A DNA stretch of 64,000 bases from CAZWSX01 sp964636985. GTDB taxonomy: Bacteria; Planctomycetota; Planctomycetia; Pirellulales; Pirellulaceae. How positions within the stretch are numbered: position 1 is the stretch's first letter; every line of letters begins with the position of its first letter. The position numbers and the translations under genes were made by a program. The stretch covers positions 1 through 64,000 of the forward strand of contig CAZWSX010000019.1 in the NCBI GenBank assembly GCA_964636985.1, in the 5' to 3' direction. This document shows positions 1 to 8,530 of the stretch, one piece after another. Under the pieces are notes generated by a model. It did not search any database and was not told where the DNA came from. It saw only the letters and a list, made by a program, of their open reading frames with translations.

Positions 1-2
1 CC

Positions 3-3000
3 GCTTGGGAAAAGGGCGGTTTCTTTCATGCCGATCCCAAAAAGCCGGGCAAGCCGTATTCGATCGTCATTCCACCGCCTAACGTGACGGGCGCGCTCCA
101 CTTGGGGCACGCGCTCAATAACACGCTGCAAGACATTCAAATCCGGATGAAGCGGATGCAAGGCCGCAATACCTTGTGGATGCCGGGAACTGACCATGCG
201 GGAATCGCCACGCAAGCCGTGGTGGAACGCCGCCTGAAAGAAGACGAAGGCAAGTCGCGCCACGATCTGGGACGCGAAAAACTCGTCGAGCGGATCTGGG
301 CCTGGAAGGACCAGTACGAAGCCCGCATTCTCAACCAGCTCAAGCGGATGGGCTGCAGCTGCGATTGGGAACGGACGCGGTTTACGCTCGACCCGATCTG
401 CGCCAAGGCGGTCCGACAAACGTTCTTCGATTTGTTCAATAAAGGTTTGATTTATCGCGGCAAAAAGCTGGTGAACTGGGACACGTTCCTGCAAACCGCC
501 GTTAGCGACGACGAAGTGATCCAGGAAAAGGTGAAGGGGAAGTTCTGGCACTTCCGCTATCCGGTGATCAAGCCAAAGGCCGGCGAGCCCTCTGACGTGG
601 AGATGGCCACGACACGCCCCGAGACGATGCTCGGCGACACGGCCGTCGCTGTGCACCCCGAACCAGCGAAGGCGCTCGATCGTGCGGAAAGCGAATTGCG
701 CGAGCGACTCGCTAAAGTGGCGGGCAAAGACCGCGCGCCGATCGAAGAGCAACTCGAGAATATCGCCACGCGTCGCAAAGAGATGCTGCCGCATTTGGAA
801 CTGCTGGCAAAAATGGCCCGCGACGGCCGCAAGCTCATGCTGCCGCTGGCGAATCGCGAGATTCCGCTGATTGCCGACGAATGGGCCAAGCCCGAGATGG
901 GCTCCGGTTGCGTGAAGATCACGCCTGCACACGACCCCAACGACTATCAGGTGGGCATTCGCTGCAAGCTGCCGATGATCAACATCCTGAAGGAGGATGG
1001 CACGATCACAACCCTCCGCGAGCCCGACGGAACGATGAATGCCCACGCCACGAAGTACGTGGGCCTGACGATCAACAAGGCGCGGGCCCGCGTGGTCGAA
1101 GACTTGGAGGCGCTTGGCCTCCTTGGTGATATCGAAGACCGCGAGATCGAGTTGCCACACTCCGATCGCAGCAAGACGCCGATCGAGCCATTCCTGGCCG
1201 ACCAGTGGTTCGTGAAGATGAGCGATCACGAAGGCAAAGCCGGTCTAGCACAGATGGCGATCGACGCGGTGACCAGCGGCCGGGTGAAAATCTTCCCGGA
1301 GCGTTACACCAGCAGCTACGTCGATTGGCTGGCCGAGAAACGCGATTGGCCTGTCAGCCGCCAACTCTGGTGGGGGCACCAAATCCCGGTGTGGGTGGGC
1401 AAATTCAAGACGCTGCCCGATGCCCTGACGAAACAACTAGCGACCATTGCTAAGCAATCAAGCCAAGCGTCAGTGCAGATCCTCGACGACGAGTTCGAGC
1501 TCGAAGGCGATGTCGTTTCAGGAAAACGCGTGCTCGTGTGCTTGGGACCGGACGCCGATTCGTTGGCGCCGGAACTCGAAAAGCACGGCCTAGTGCGCGA
1601 ACCTGACGTGCTCGATACATGGTTCAGTTCAGCTCTGTGGCCCCACTCGACGCTGGGCTGGCCGGAGAGGACGCCGGAACTCGCCGCGTTCTATCCAACG
1701 AGCGTCCTCATCACGAGTCGCGACATTATCACGCTCTGGGTGGCGCGGATGGTATTGACTGGCCTCAACAATATGGGCGATGTTCCGTTCCGCGAGGTCT
1801 TCATCCATCCCAAGATTCTCGACCGCTACGGCGATACGATGTCGAAGTCGAAGGGGAACGGCGTCGACCCGATTGACATCATCGATAAATTCGGCGCCGA
1901 CGCGCTACGCTTTGGGTTGGCTCAGCTCACCACCGAAACGCAAGACGTCCGGATGCCCGTGCAGTTCGAATGTCCTCATTGCGAAGGCCTGACCGATCAG
2001 ACGCGAGAGAATCGCACCCAACCGAAAATCACTTGCTCCAAGTGCAGCAAAGGGTTCTCGACCCAGTGGGCGGAAAAGGCCGAAGACAAGGCCCTGCCCA
2101 AGGGGCACGTGGTGAGCGAGCGATTCGAAGTCTCGCGCAACTTCACGAACAAACTGTGGAACGCTGCGCGGTTCGCGCTGATTAACTTGGAAGGCTACAC
2201 GCCTGCCAAGGTGGAAGACACCGCGCTCACCGTCGAGGACAAGTGGATTCTCAGTCGCCTGGCGACCGTGACCCAAACGGTGACCGAGGCCTTCGACCAC
2301 TACCACTACGCCGAAGCGAGCAAGGCGCTATACGACTTCGCCTGGGACGAGTTTTGCAGCTTCTACGTGGAAATGGCCAAGCCTCGTTTGCAGGACGCCA
2401 CGACGCGACCGCACGCACAGCGGATCTTGGCGCACACGCTCGACGTGCTACTGCGATTGCTCCACCCCGTGATGCCGTTTGTCACCGAGGAAATGTGGGC
2501 GTTGCTCGGGAAGATGGCTCCTAGCCGCGGCTTGGTGCCCGCAGCGGCGAGTCCGAATCTAATCGTGGCCCCATGGCCGCAAGCCGATGCCGCTCGACAG
2601 GACGCGACGATCGAAACTCGTTTCGGCCGCTTCCAGGAAGTGCTGGCAGCGTTGCGTGAGATTCGTTCGCGGCAAAACATTAACGGCCGGCAGTCGCTCG
2701 ACTTCAGCATCAAATGCGATGATGAGACGACGGCACTGCTGACGCCCATGGCCCCCTATTTCGCCTCGATGGCGAATGCGCAAGCGAAAGAGTGGGGTCC
2801 GAGCGTGAAGCCTTCACCGACCAGCGCCAGCATGGCGTTACGCGGGATGGAGGTCTTTGTCGATTTAAAGGATTTCATCGACGTCGATGCCGAGATCGAG
2901 AAGAACAAGCAACTCGAGCAAAAGCTGCTGGGCCTGATCAAGGGGAAGGAATCCAAGCTCAGCAACGAGAGCTTCGTGAGCCGTGCGCCGGCTAACGTGG

Positions 3001-3092
3001 TGCAAGCAGAACGGGACGGTTTGGCTGATTACCAGCGTCAACTCAACGGCGTGCGTGAGGCACTTATTGCCTTGAGAGGACAAAAAAGCTAG
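3..3092 (+). CDS. valS: Valyl-tRNA synthetase, 5'-truncated by the window edge
   Basis: Charges tRNA-Val with valine in the cytoplasm. The reading frame is open from base 3 and the true start lies upstream. The class I signatures are visible: HLGH (HIGH motif) at codons 33-36 and TMSKS (KMSKS motif) at nt 1836-1850, followed by the anticodon-binding region with NKLWNA and a C-terminal coiled coil typical of ValRS. Two stretches look inserted relative to the usual bacterial enzyme. One is a charged helical insert of about 50 residues in the editing domain (nt about 660-840). The other is a segment after the KMSKS loop with two CxxC pairs (nt 1971-1982 and 2034-2045), probably a zinc ribbon. 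Identity is certain; the role of the inserts is inference. Confidence 0.97.
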   Translation, partial: AWEKGGFFHADPKKPGKPYSIVIPPPNVTGALHLGHALNNTLQDIQIRMKRMQGRNTLWMPGTDHAGIATQAVVERRLKEDEGKSRHDLGREKLVERIWAWKDQYEARILNQLKRMGCSCDWERTRFTLDPICAKAVRQTFFDLFNKGLIYRGKKLVNWDTFLQTAVSDDEVIQEKVKGKFWHFRYPVIKPKAGEPSDVEMATTRPETMLGDTAVAVHPEPAKALDRAESELRERLAKVAGKDRAPIEEQLENIATRRKEMLPHLELLAKMARDGRKLMLPLANREIPLIADEWAKPEMGSGCVKITPAHDPNDYQVGIRCKLPMINILKEDGTITTLREPDGTMNAHATKYVGLTINKARARVVEDLEALGLLGDIEDREIELPHSDRSKTPIEPFLADQWFVKMSDHEGKAGLAQMAIDAVTSGRVKIFPERYTSSYVDWLAEKRDWPVSRQLWWGHQIPVWVGKFKTLPDALTKQLATIAKQSSQASVQILDDEFELEGDVVSGKRVLVCLGPDADSLAPELEKHGLVREPDVLDTWFSSALWPHSTLGWPERTPELAAFYPTSVLITSRDIITLWVARMVLTGLNNMGDVPFREVFIHPKILDRYGDTMSKSKGNGVDPIDIIDKFGADALRFGLAQLTTETQDVRMPVQFECPHCEGLTDQTRENRTQPKITCSKCSKGFSTQWAEKAEDKALPKGHVVSERFEVSRNFTNKLWNAARFALINLEGYTPAKVEDTALTVEDKWILSRLATVTQTVTEAFDHYHYAEASKALYDFAWDEFCSFYVEMAKPRLQDATTRPHAQRILAHTLDVLLRLLHPVMPFVTEEMWALLGKMAPSRGLVPAAASPNLIVAPWPQADAARQDATIETRFGRFQEVLAALREIRSRQNINGRQSLDFSIKCDDETTALLTPMAPYFASMANAQAKEWGPSVKPSPTSASMALRGMEVFVDLKDFIDVDAEIEKNKQLEQKLLGLIKGKESKLSNESFVSRAPANVVQAERDGLADYQRQLNGVREALIALRGQKS

Positions 3093-3127
3093 TCGTGCGT
3101 TCTCTCAGCGGGACTTTCTGAATCTTT

Positions 3128-3151
3128 GGCGCCAACGTTTCGATTGGCGCC
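3128..3151. repeat. Hairpin downstream of valS
   Basis: GGCGCCAA (3128-3135) and TTGGCGCC (3144-3151) form a perfect 8-bp stem with an 8-nt loop, 36 bp after the valS stop. There is no U-tract after it, so it is not a standard intrinsic terminator. It may still protect or end the valS transcript. The rest of the 3093-3261 gap shows nothing else I recognise. Confidence 0.45.
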
Positions 3152-3261
3152 GCCCCCATCAATCTTGGCCGCCCCGTTCTTGTTTGGCGTCGTCCCCCCC
3201 TTTAGATTAGGCACTCCGGCGGTCCCACCCACCTCGCGTTTCGCGATTGAAAGCCCTCCCC

Positions 3262-4227
3262 ATGCCTGCTGTGGTTGTCACGGATTACACGTTTCCCAGT
3301 CTCGATCTCGAGGAAGCGATCATCAAACCAACGGGCGCCACGCTCGCGGGTGGCCAATACAAGACGCCGGAGGCATTGATTCCTCATGTCGCAACGGCCG
3401 ACGTGGTGATTACCCAATTTGCCCCGGTGAATGCCCAAGTCATTGCGGCCATGCAAAAGGCCAAGGCCATCGTTCGCTATGGGATCGGCGTTGACAATGT
3501 CGACCTCGCCGCCGCGAAGGAACGCGGAATTCCAGTGTGTAACGTTCCAGACTACTGCATCGACGAAGTCGCCGATCACACGCTGGCATTCATTCTCTCG
3601 CTCACGCGGCAGGTCGTGCCCAACGCGGTTCTGATTCGCGAAGGGAAATGGGGCCTCGCGACGCCGGTCGACGGAATGCGAACGCTGCGCGATCAAACGG
3701 TGGGCGTTGTCGGCTTCGGCCGGATTGGTCGCGAGGTCGCGGCCCGCCTGGCTCCGTTCAAATGCAAACGACTGGTGTTCGACCCGATGGTTCCGGCTGC
3801 CGCGATCGATTCGACAGGCTGCTACGCGGCGTCCCTCGACGATTTGCTCGCCCATTCGGACATTGTGACGCTCCACTGTCCATCGACGGCGCAAACCAAG
3901 CGTCTTCTCAATGCCACGTCCATCGCGAAGATGAAACGCGGTGTGGCGATCGTCAACCTCGCTCGCGGCGACTTGATCGAGACGGCAGCGCTTGTTGCCG
4001 CTTTGCAGTCGGGACAGATTTCGACGGCCGCGATCGACGTGTGCGATCCCGAACCGATTCCCGCGGACAGTCCTCTGCGTTCGCTGCCGCAAGTGACGGC
4101 GGCGGCTCACATCGCGTCGGTTAGCCCGAAGGCGGTGAAGGCTCTGCGCGAAACGGCGGCCAGCATTGCCGCGATGGCGATCCGCGGTGAATCCTTGCCG
4201 AATGTTGTCAATGGAGTTGGCCGGTAG
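3262..4227 (+). CDS. NAD-dependent D-2-hydroxyacid dehydrogenase (SerA/CtBP-like)
   Basis: A D-isomer-specific 2-hydroxyacid dehydrogenase, interconverting a 2-hydroxyacid and its 2-keto acid with NAD(P). The Rossmann motif GFGRIG is near residue 151. The catalytic trio is in order: Arg about 235 in NLARGD, Glu about 264 in DPEP, His about 283 in AAHIAS. The length, 321 residues, is that of the short C-terminal-binding-protein-like subgroup and lacks the ACT/ASB domains of long SerA. I chose the ATG at 3262; a TTG five codons upstream adds an unlikely extension. It is followed closely by an Ldh2-type dehydrogenase and a sugar kinase, which argues for sugar-acid catabolism rather than serine synthesis. 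The exact substrate cannot be read from the sequence. Confidence 0.88.
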   Translation: MPAVVVTDYTFPSLDLEEAIIKPTGATLAGGQYKTPEALIPHVATADVVITQFAPVNAQVIAAMQKAKAIVRYGIGVDNVDLAAAKERGIPVCNVPDYCIDEVADHTLAFILSLTRQVVPNAVLIREGKWGLATPVDGMRTLRDQTVGVVGFGRIGREVAARLAPFKCKRLVFDPMVPAAAIDSTGCYAASLDDLLAHSDIVTLHCPSTAQTKRLLNATSIAKMKRGVAIVNLARGDLIETAALVAALQSGQISTAAIDVCDPEPIPADSPLRSLPQVTAAAHIASVSPKAVKALRETAASIAAMAIRGESLPNVVNGVGR

Positions 4228-4274
4228 TCGTTGTGGTTGCAAAGCAGAGAAACAGAAGAAGGTGATGGCGCTCC

Positions 4275-5327
4275 ATGGCCGCGACGGTTTCCTATCCCGC
4301 ACTCTATCAATTCACACTGGCAACTCTGAAGTCCGTTGGCGTTTCGGAAAAAGACGCCGAGACGACGGCGACCGCGCTTGCGACGACCGACGCGATGGGC
4401 GTCTTCACGCACGGCACCAAGCTTCTCATCGGCTATCTCAAGAAGCTCAAAGGGGGCGGCTATCGGCCTGATGCGGTGCCACGGATTGAGCGAGAAGGTC
4501 CCTCGTGGGCAGTGATCGATGGCGAATCGGGGCTCGGGCAAGTCGGTTCCGATTTTGCGGTACGGCTTGGGATGAAAAAGGCCGCCAACACGGGCGTCGC
4601 GTACATCGGCCTGCGCAACACCGGACACATTGGTGCGGCTGGCCACTTTGCCCAACGTGCGGCGCGTGAAGGCTTTGTCGCCATGGTGGCCGGCAACGAT
4701 ATTCCGAGTGTCGCTGCCCCGGGTGCAAAAGGTGCGGTGCTCGGGAGCAATCCGCTGGCTTACGGCGTTCCCGTGTTCGACGGCGATCCAATCCTGCTCG
4801 ACATGGCGACCGCTGCCGTCGCAGGCGGAAAAGTCTACGCGGCCCATCAACGCGGCGAGGCGCTTCCGAATACCTGGCTGATCGGTCCCGACGGCATGCC
4901 TACGACCGATGGCAAACTCTACCCGCAAAGCGCGGTGCTCGCGCCGATGGCCGGACACAAAGGTTATGGGCTTGGCTTGTGGTGTGAGTTTCTCGCAGGC
5001 GTTCTGCCGGGCGGACTCATCACCTGGCAAATCGGCAGTTGGATTTTTGATCCGGCGGAACGTCCCTCGCGGCACAACGCCGGGTTTGTGATTCTCGACG
5101 TGAACACGATCGCCGATCGCGCCGACTACGACGCGCGGATGCGGAAACTGATCGACGAGATTCACGCGGTTCCTACCGCCGAAGGAGTCGAGCGCGTCCT
5201 TCTGCCGGGCGAGCGCGAATGGGCCAACCGCAAGCGCGCGATGGAGCAGGGGATACCACTGCCTTCGGACGTCATTGAAAAACTGCAACTGGCGTCGGAA
5301 CTAACCGGCGTCCCTTTCACCTGGTGA
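4275..5327 (+). CDS. Ldh2-family malate/L-lactate/ureidoglycolate-type dehydrogenase
   Basis: A member of the Ldh2 (Pfam malate/L-lactate dehydrogenase type 2) family, which has a non-Rossmann NAD(P) fold and includes YiaK, AllD and ComC. Family features are visible: an N-terminal helical segment ending in THGT, the stretch IGLRNTGHIGAAG, and the NPLAYGVP motif that forms part of the cofactor site. At 350 residues it is full length. It starts 47 bp after the preceding dehydrogenase and ends 12 bp before the FGGY kinase, so the three are probably cotranscribed. A pairing of this family with an FGGY kinase is known from the E. coli yia diketogulonate genes; I infer a comparable sugar-acid role but cannot name the substrate. 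Confidence 0.87.
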   Translation: MAATVSYPALYQFTLATLKSVGVSEKDAETTATALATTDAMGVFTHGTKLLIGYLKKLKGGGYRPDAVPRIEREGPSWAVIDGESGLGQVGSDFAVRLGMKKAANTGVAYIGLRNTGHIGAAGHFAQRAAREGFVAMVAGNDIPSVAAPGAKGAVLGSNPLAYGVPVFDGDPILLDMATAAVAGGKVYAAHQRGEALPNTWLIGPDGMPTTDGKLYPQSAVLAPMAGHKGYGLGLWCEFLAGVLPGGLITWQIGSWIFDPAERPSRHNAGFVILDVNTIADRADYDARMRKLIDEIHAVPTAEGVERVLLPGEREWANRKRAMEQGIPLPSDVIEKLQLASELTGVPFTW

Positions 5328-5339
5328 TCGCGCCCATCC

Positions 5340-6650
5340 ATGCACATCGTCGCGCTTGATATCGGTTCGTCCAGCATCAAAGGTGCGATGCTCGATTGCG
5401 ATGCGCGGAGCATGAGCCACGTTGTCTCGCGGCCGTTTCCGCAACCGATCGACGGCCTTCCGCAAGGATTTTTCGAAGTCGATCCGCAGCAGGCTATCTC
5501 CGAGGTCCACGCGGTCCTGGATCAGCTCGCCCCTCATGCTCGTGAAGCTAGGGCGGTCTTTGTTTCCAGTCAGATGGGCGGGACGATTCTCGTTGATGAA
5601 TCCGGCAATGCTCTGACCAACTACTTGTCTTGGCGCGATCAGCGAACACTCCAGCTTGCTGGCAACGGCAGGACTTACTTGCAGCAGGTGCGCGAGGCGT
5701 GGGGCGGAGAGCTCCTGGGAACAATCGGCAACGAGTTGCCTGCCGGCTCCGCGTTCGCCCTGCTGTATTGGCTTAAGCGGAACGGCAAACTCCCCCAGGA
5801 AGGCAAGCCGATCAGTATCGGCGACTATGTGATCGGCCAGTTGGGAGCTCGCGCCCCCAGCATGCACGTCACACATGGGATCGGAATGCTCGATCTGCGA
5901 ACCGTCGATTGGCACCGCGAGGCACTCGATCGGCTTGGCCTGCAAGAGGTCAAGTTCGCGAAGTTGTCGAGGTCGGTCGAATCCAATGCTTCGCTGAACC
6001 TCGGCGGCCGCAACTTGCCGATCTATGGCGCCTATGGCGATCAGCAGTGCGCTTTGCGGGGGGCTGGCCTGGAACGTGGCGAACTCTCGATCAATGTCTC
6101 GACGGGTTCCCAAGTGAGTCGCCGCGCGACGAAGTTCTCGCCCGGCAACTACCAGACGCGGCTGTTCTTCGACGGCGATTGGCTTGATACGATCACGCAT
6201 CTGCCGGCGGGGCGATCGCTCAACGTGCTGCTCGACTTGCTTACGGAACTCGCCAAGGCCGAGGGGGTTGAACTTCGCGACGCTTGGAAGAATGTGGTTC
6301 GACTCGCGAACGAGTCGCATGCCACAGGTCCAAGCGGATTGACTGCCGACTTGGCTTTTTTTGCCGGGCCGATGGGTGACCGTGGAAGCGTTGAAGGGAT
6401 TACAACCGAGAACTTCTCTGTGGGTAGCCTGTTTTGCGCCGCTTTCAAAAACATGGCCGATAACTATGCTGCCTGTAGTCAGCGGCTTGCTGGCGGAAAT
6501 TGGAAAAGCATTGTTGTCTCAGGTGGTCTGGTTCAAGCGGTTCCACCACTCCGTTCGATGATCGAATCCCATTTCACCGCGCCCCTGCGGTGTTCGTCTG
6601 GTGAAGAAACATTCCTCGGCCTTGCCGAACTTGCTCGTGCAGTACTGTGA
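5340..6650 (+). CDS. FGGY-family carbohydrate kinase
   Basis: An ATP-dependent kinase of the FGGY (xylulokinase/gluconokinase/sedoheptulokinase) group. The N-terminal phosphate-binding signature DIGSSSIKG is at residues 6-14, the central SWRDQRT substrate-loop segment follows, and the second actin-like lobe carries STGSQVS and the adenosine motif VSGGLVQ near the C-terminus. The length, 436 residues, is a little short for xylulokinase (about 490) and closer to sedoheptulokinase-like members. It begins 12 bp after the Ldh2-type gene, so the product of that dehydrogenase may be its substrate. Function as a sugar kinase is firm; the sugar is unknown. Confidence 0.88.
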   Translation: MHIVALDIGSSSIKGAMLDCDARSMSHVVSRPFPQPIDGLPQGFFEVDPQQAISEVHAVLDQLAPHAREARAVFVSSQMGGTILVDESGNALTNYLSWRDQRTLQLAGNGRTYLQQVREAWGGELLGTIGNELPAGSAFALLYWLKRNGKLPQEGKPISIGDYVIGQLGARAPSMHVTHGIGMLDLRTVDWHREALDRLGLQEVKFAKLSRSVESNASLNLGGRNLPIYGAYGDQQCALRGAGLERGELSINVSTGSQVSRRATKFSPGNYQTRLFFDGDWLDTITHLPAGRSLNVLLDLLTELAKAEGVELRDAWKNVVRLANESHATGPSGLTADLAFFAGPMGDRGSVEGITTENFSVGSLFCAAFKNMADNYAACSQRLAGGNWKSIVVSGGLVQAVPPLRSMIESHFTAPLRCSSGEETFLGLAELARAVL

Positions 6651-6688
6651 TGTAACTGAATTTCCTGCCAATCACTGAAGGACCAACC

Positions 6689-8431
6689 ATGCCCCGCCCT
6701 CTCCCCAATGGTTGCCTGAGTTGCTTCGCCGCGTTCGCGCAACGGATCGCCGTAGCAGCGGTGTTGAGCATCGTTTCGCTTCAGGCGTTCGCGGCTGATC
6801 CCGGCGCGGACAAGCCGCGATTCATTGATCACTCGTTGATTATCGCCAGCGATTATCCGGCGACTTGGCCCGCGGCGCCGTTTCCTCGGTTTCAATTGAT
6901 CCACGAGCGAGCAATCGGGCCGACGTCCCCTTACAACGTGGACGTCTTGATCATCGACGGGAACACGGGGACGCAAATCGACGTGCCGCCGCACTCGGTG
7001 GCGCGGCCTGATCTGAATCGAGAGAAGTCGGGGCCGCTCGGTTTGGCGACCATCGAGAAGACCGAGCCGTGGCAGTTCGGCGGCGAAGCCTGTGTGGTCG
7101 ACGTTCGCGATCTGCTCGACAAAGCTCCCAAGGGAGAAAGCCCGCTTGTCGAGCCCAGCCATGTCGAGCGGTTCGAGAAGAAATATCGCCAGGTCGGTTT
7201 CGGCGACGTCGTGTTGTTCCGCAGCGACTACAGCGACAAATACTATCAGCCGCTGCCGGCGGGGCTGCGTTACATTGCCGACCCGCTCAATAAGAAGGCC
7301 CCGGGCTATCCTGATCCCTCGCCCGACTGCATGGAGTTTCTTGGCAAGCGAGGTGTGCTCACGTTAGGAACCGACAGCGCGAGCATGGGACCGTTGCCTG
7401 ATCTCGCCGAGCCGAGCCATTATGCCGGCTTGAAGTATGGCATGGTCTGGACCGAAGGCGCGACCAACCTGCGGGCGCTCCCAGCGACTGGTGCGTTTTA
7501 CTGCATGATGGGACCCAAGCACGAAGGGGGACCCTACGGGGAAGGGCGAGCGTTCTCCGTTGTAGGGGGCGATCTCCCTAAAAAGCTGATCGAAGCCTGC
7601 CGCAACAAGCGGGCAGTCGACCTGACGCCGACGCTCTCGCCTAAGCTGCCTCTGACTTCGCCTGGTGCCGAGAGCGGTCAGCACCGGCAGGTGTATCTGA
7701 AGGTCGACTTTCTGTACTCGGAATACCTCGACATGTGGCATCACAATCACGTGATGGATTCCATGGCCGGCACGCACTTGGTGCCGCCGTCGTATTCCTT
7801 GCCGGATGGCACGGCGCGTCCGGAGTATTCGCCTGAGATCCGCGGTTGGTTGGAAGAGTACGAGAAGCAACACGGAGCGCGCGGGATCAGCAATGTCACC
7901 ACCGACAAGGTGCCGCTCGAATGGACGTGCGGCCCGGCCCGCGTGATCGACGTGAGGGGACTGGTAGGATCGACGCCCGAGCGAAGCTGGCCAGCTTCGC
8001 CGGAGATTTTGCCGGAACATATCCAAGCAGCCGAGAAGGAGGGGGGAGCTCTTAAAGCGGGTGACGTCGTGATCTTCTTCACGGGGCACCTCGACAAGTA
8101 CCTGCATCCGCTGCCGGATGACAAAGGGGTTTGGATCAACCCGCTCGACGGCAAGGCCGAGGGATGGCCAGCGCCTGGGCCAGCGGCGATCGAGTATCTC
8201 AAGAGCAAAGGAATTCGTTGCGTCGCTACGGATGCTCCCGACCTTGGCGGAGTCGATGCCAAGCGAGCGCTGATGACCTACTGGGCACTCGGCAGCAAAG
8301 GCATGGTGGGCGTTGAGTTCCTGCACCATGTGGGAGATATCCCCACGGACAAGGAACCTTACTTCCTTTTCGCGCCGGTAAAAGTGCGTGATTGCCACGG
8401 TGGTCCTGGCCGCGCGATTGTTCTTTGGTAG
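6689..8431 (+). CDS. Exported protein with two tandem cyclase-family (kynurenine formamidase-like) domains
   Basis: A 580-residue protein with a signal peptide (hydrophobic core about residues 19-35, ending AFA-AD) and two copies of the Pfam Cyclase fold, about residues 40-300 and 330-575. Repeated landmarks show the duplication: ACVVDVRDLL and ARVIDVRGLV, then GDVVLFRSDYSDKYYQPLP and GDVVIFFTGHLDKYLHPLP. The family's metal motif HxGTHxDxPxH is altered in both copies (NTGTQIDVPPH in the first, MAGTHLVPPS in the second), so a metal-dependent amidohydrolase activity is doubtful, or the site is built from both halves. It follows the FGGY kinase by 38 bp. The likely location is the periplasm. Substrate unknown. 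Confidence 0.8.
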   Translation: MPRPLPNGCLSCFAAFAQRIAVAAVLSIVSLQAFAADPGADKPRFIDHSLIIASDYPATWPAAPFPRFQLIHERAIGPTSPYNVDVLIIDGNTGTQIDVPPHSVARPDLNREKSGPLGLATIEKTEPWQFGGEACVVDVRDLLDKAPKGESPLVEPSHVERFEKKYRQVGFGDVVLFRSDYSDKYYQPLPAGLRYIADPLNKKAPGYPDPSPDCMEFLGKRGVLTLGTDSASMGPLPDLAEPSHYAGLKYGMVWTEGATNLRALPATGAFYCMMGPKHEGGPYGEGRAFSVVGGDLPKKLIEACRNKRAVDLTPTLSPKLPLTSPGAESGQHRQVYLKVDFLYSEYLDMWHHNHVMDSMAGTHLVPPSYSLPDGTARPEYSPEIRGWLEEYEKQHGARGISNVTTDKVPLEWTCGPARVIDVRGLVGSTPERSWPASPEILPEHIQAAEKEGGALKAGDVVIFFTGHLDKYLHPLPDDKGVWINPLDGKAEGWPAPGPAAIEYLKSKGIRCVATDAPDLGGVDAKRALMTYWALGSKGMVGVEFLHHVGDIPTDKEPYFLFAPVKVRDCHGGPGRAIVLW

Positions 8432-8530
8432 TTCGACGATCGGTGTTTCCGTCTCGCTGAAAGCGTGTTGGTCCTTCGCAATCCTCTCCCTCTCGGTCGC
8501 TCACAGTGGCCGGCCTCCAAAGAGATCGAC

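Noticed and set aside
3202..5288. Two long open frames on the minus strand opposite the dehydrogenase genes
   Set aside because: They lie wholly antisense to genes with clear family motifs, have arginine/histidine-rich translations typical of shadow frames in GC-rich DNA, and show no domain.
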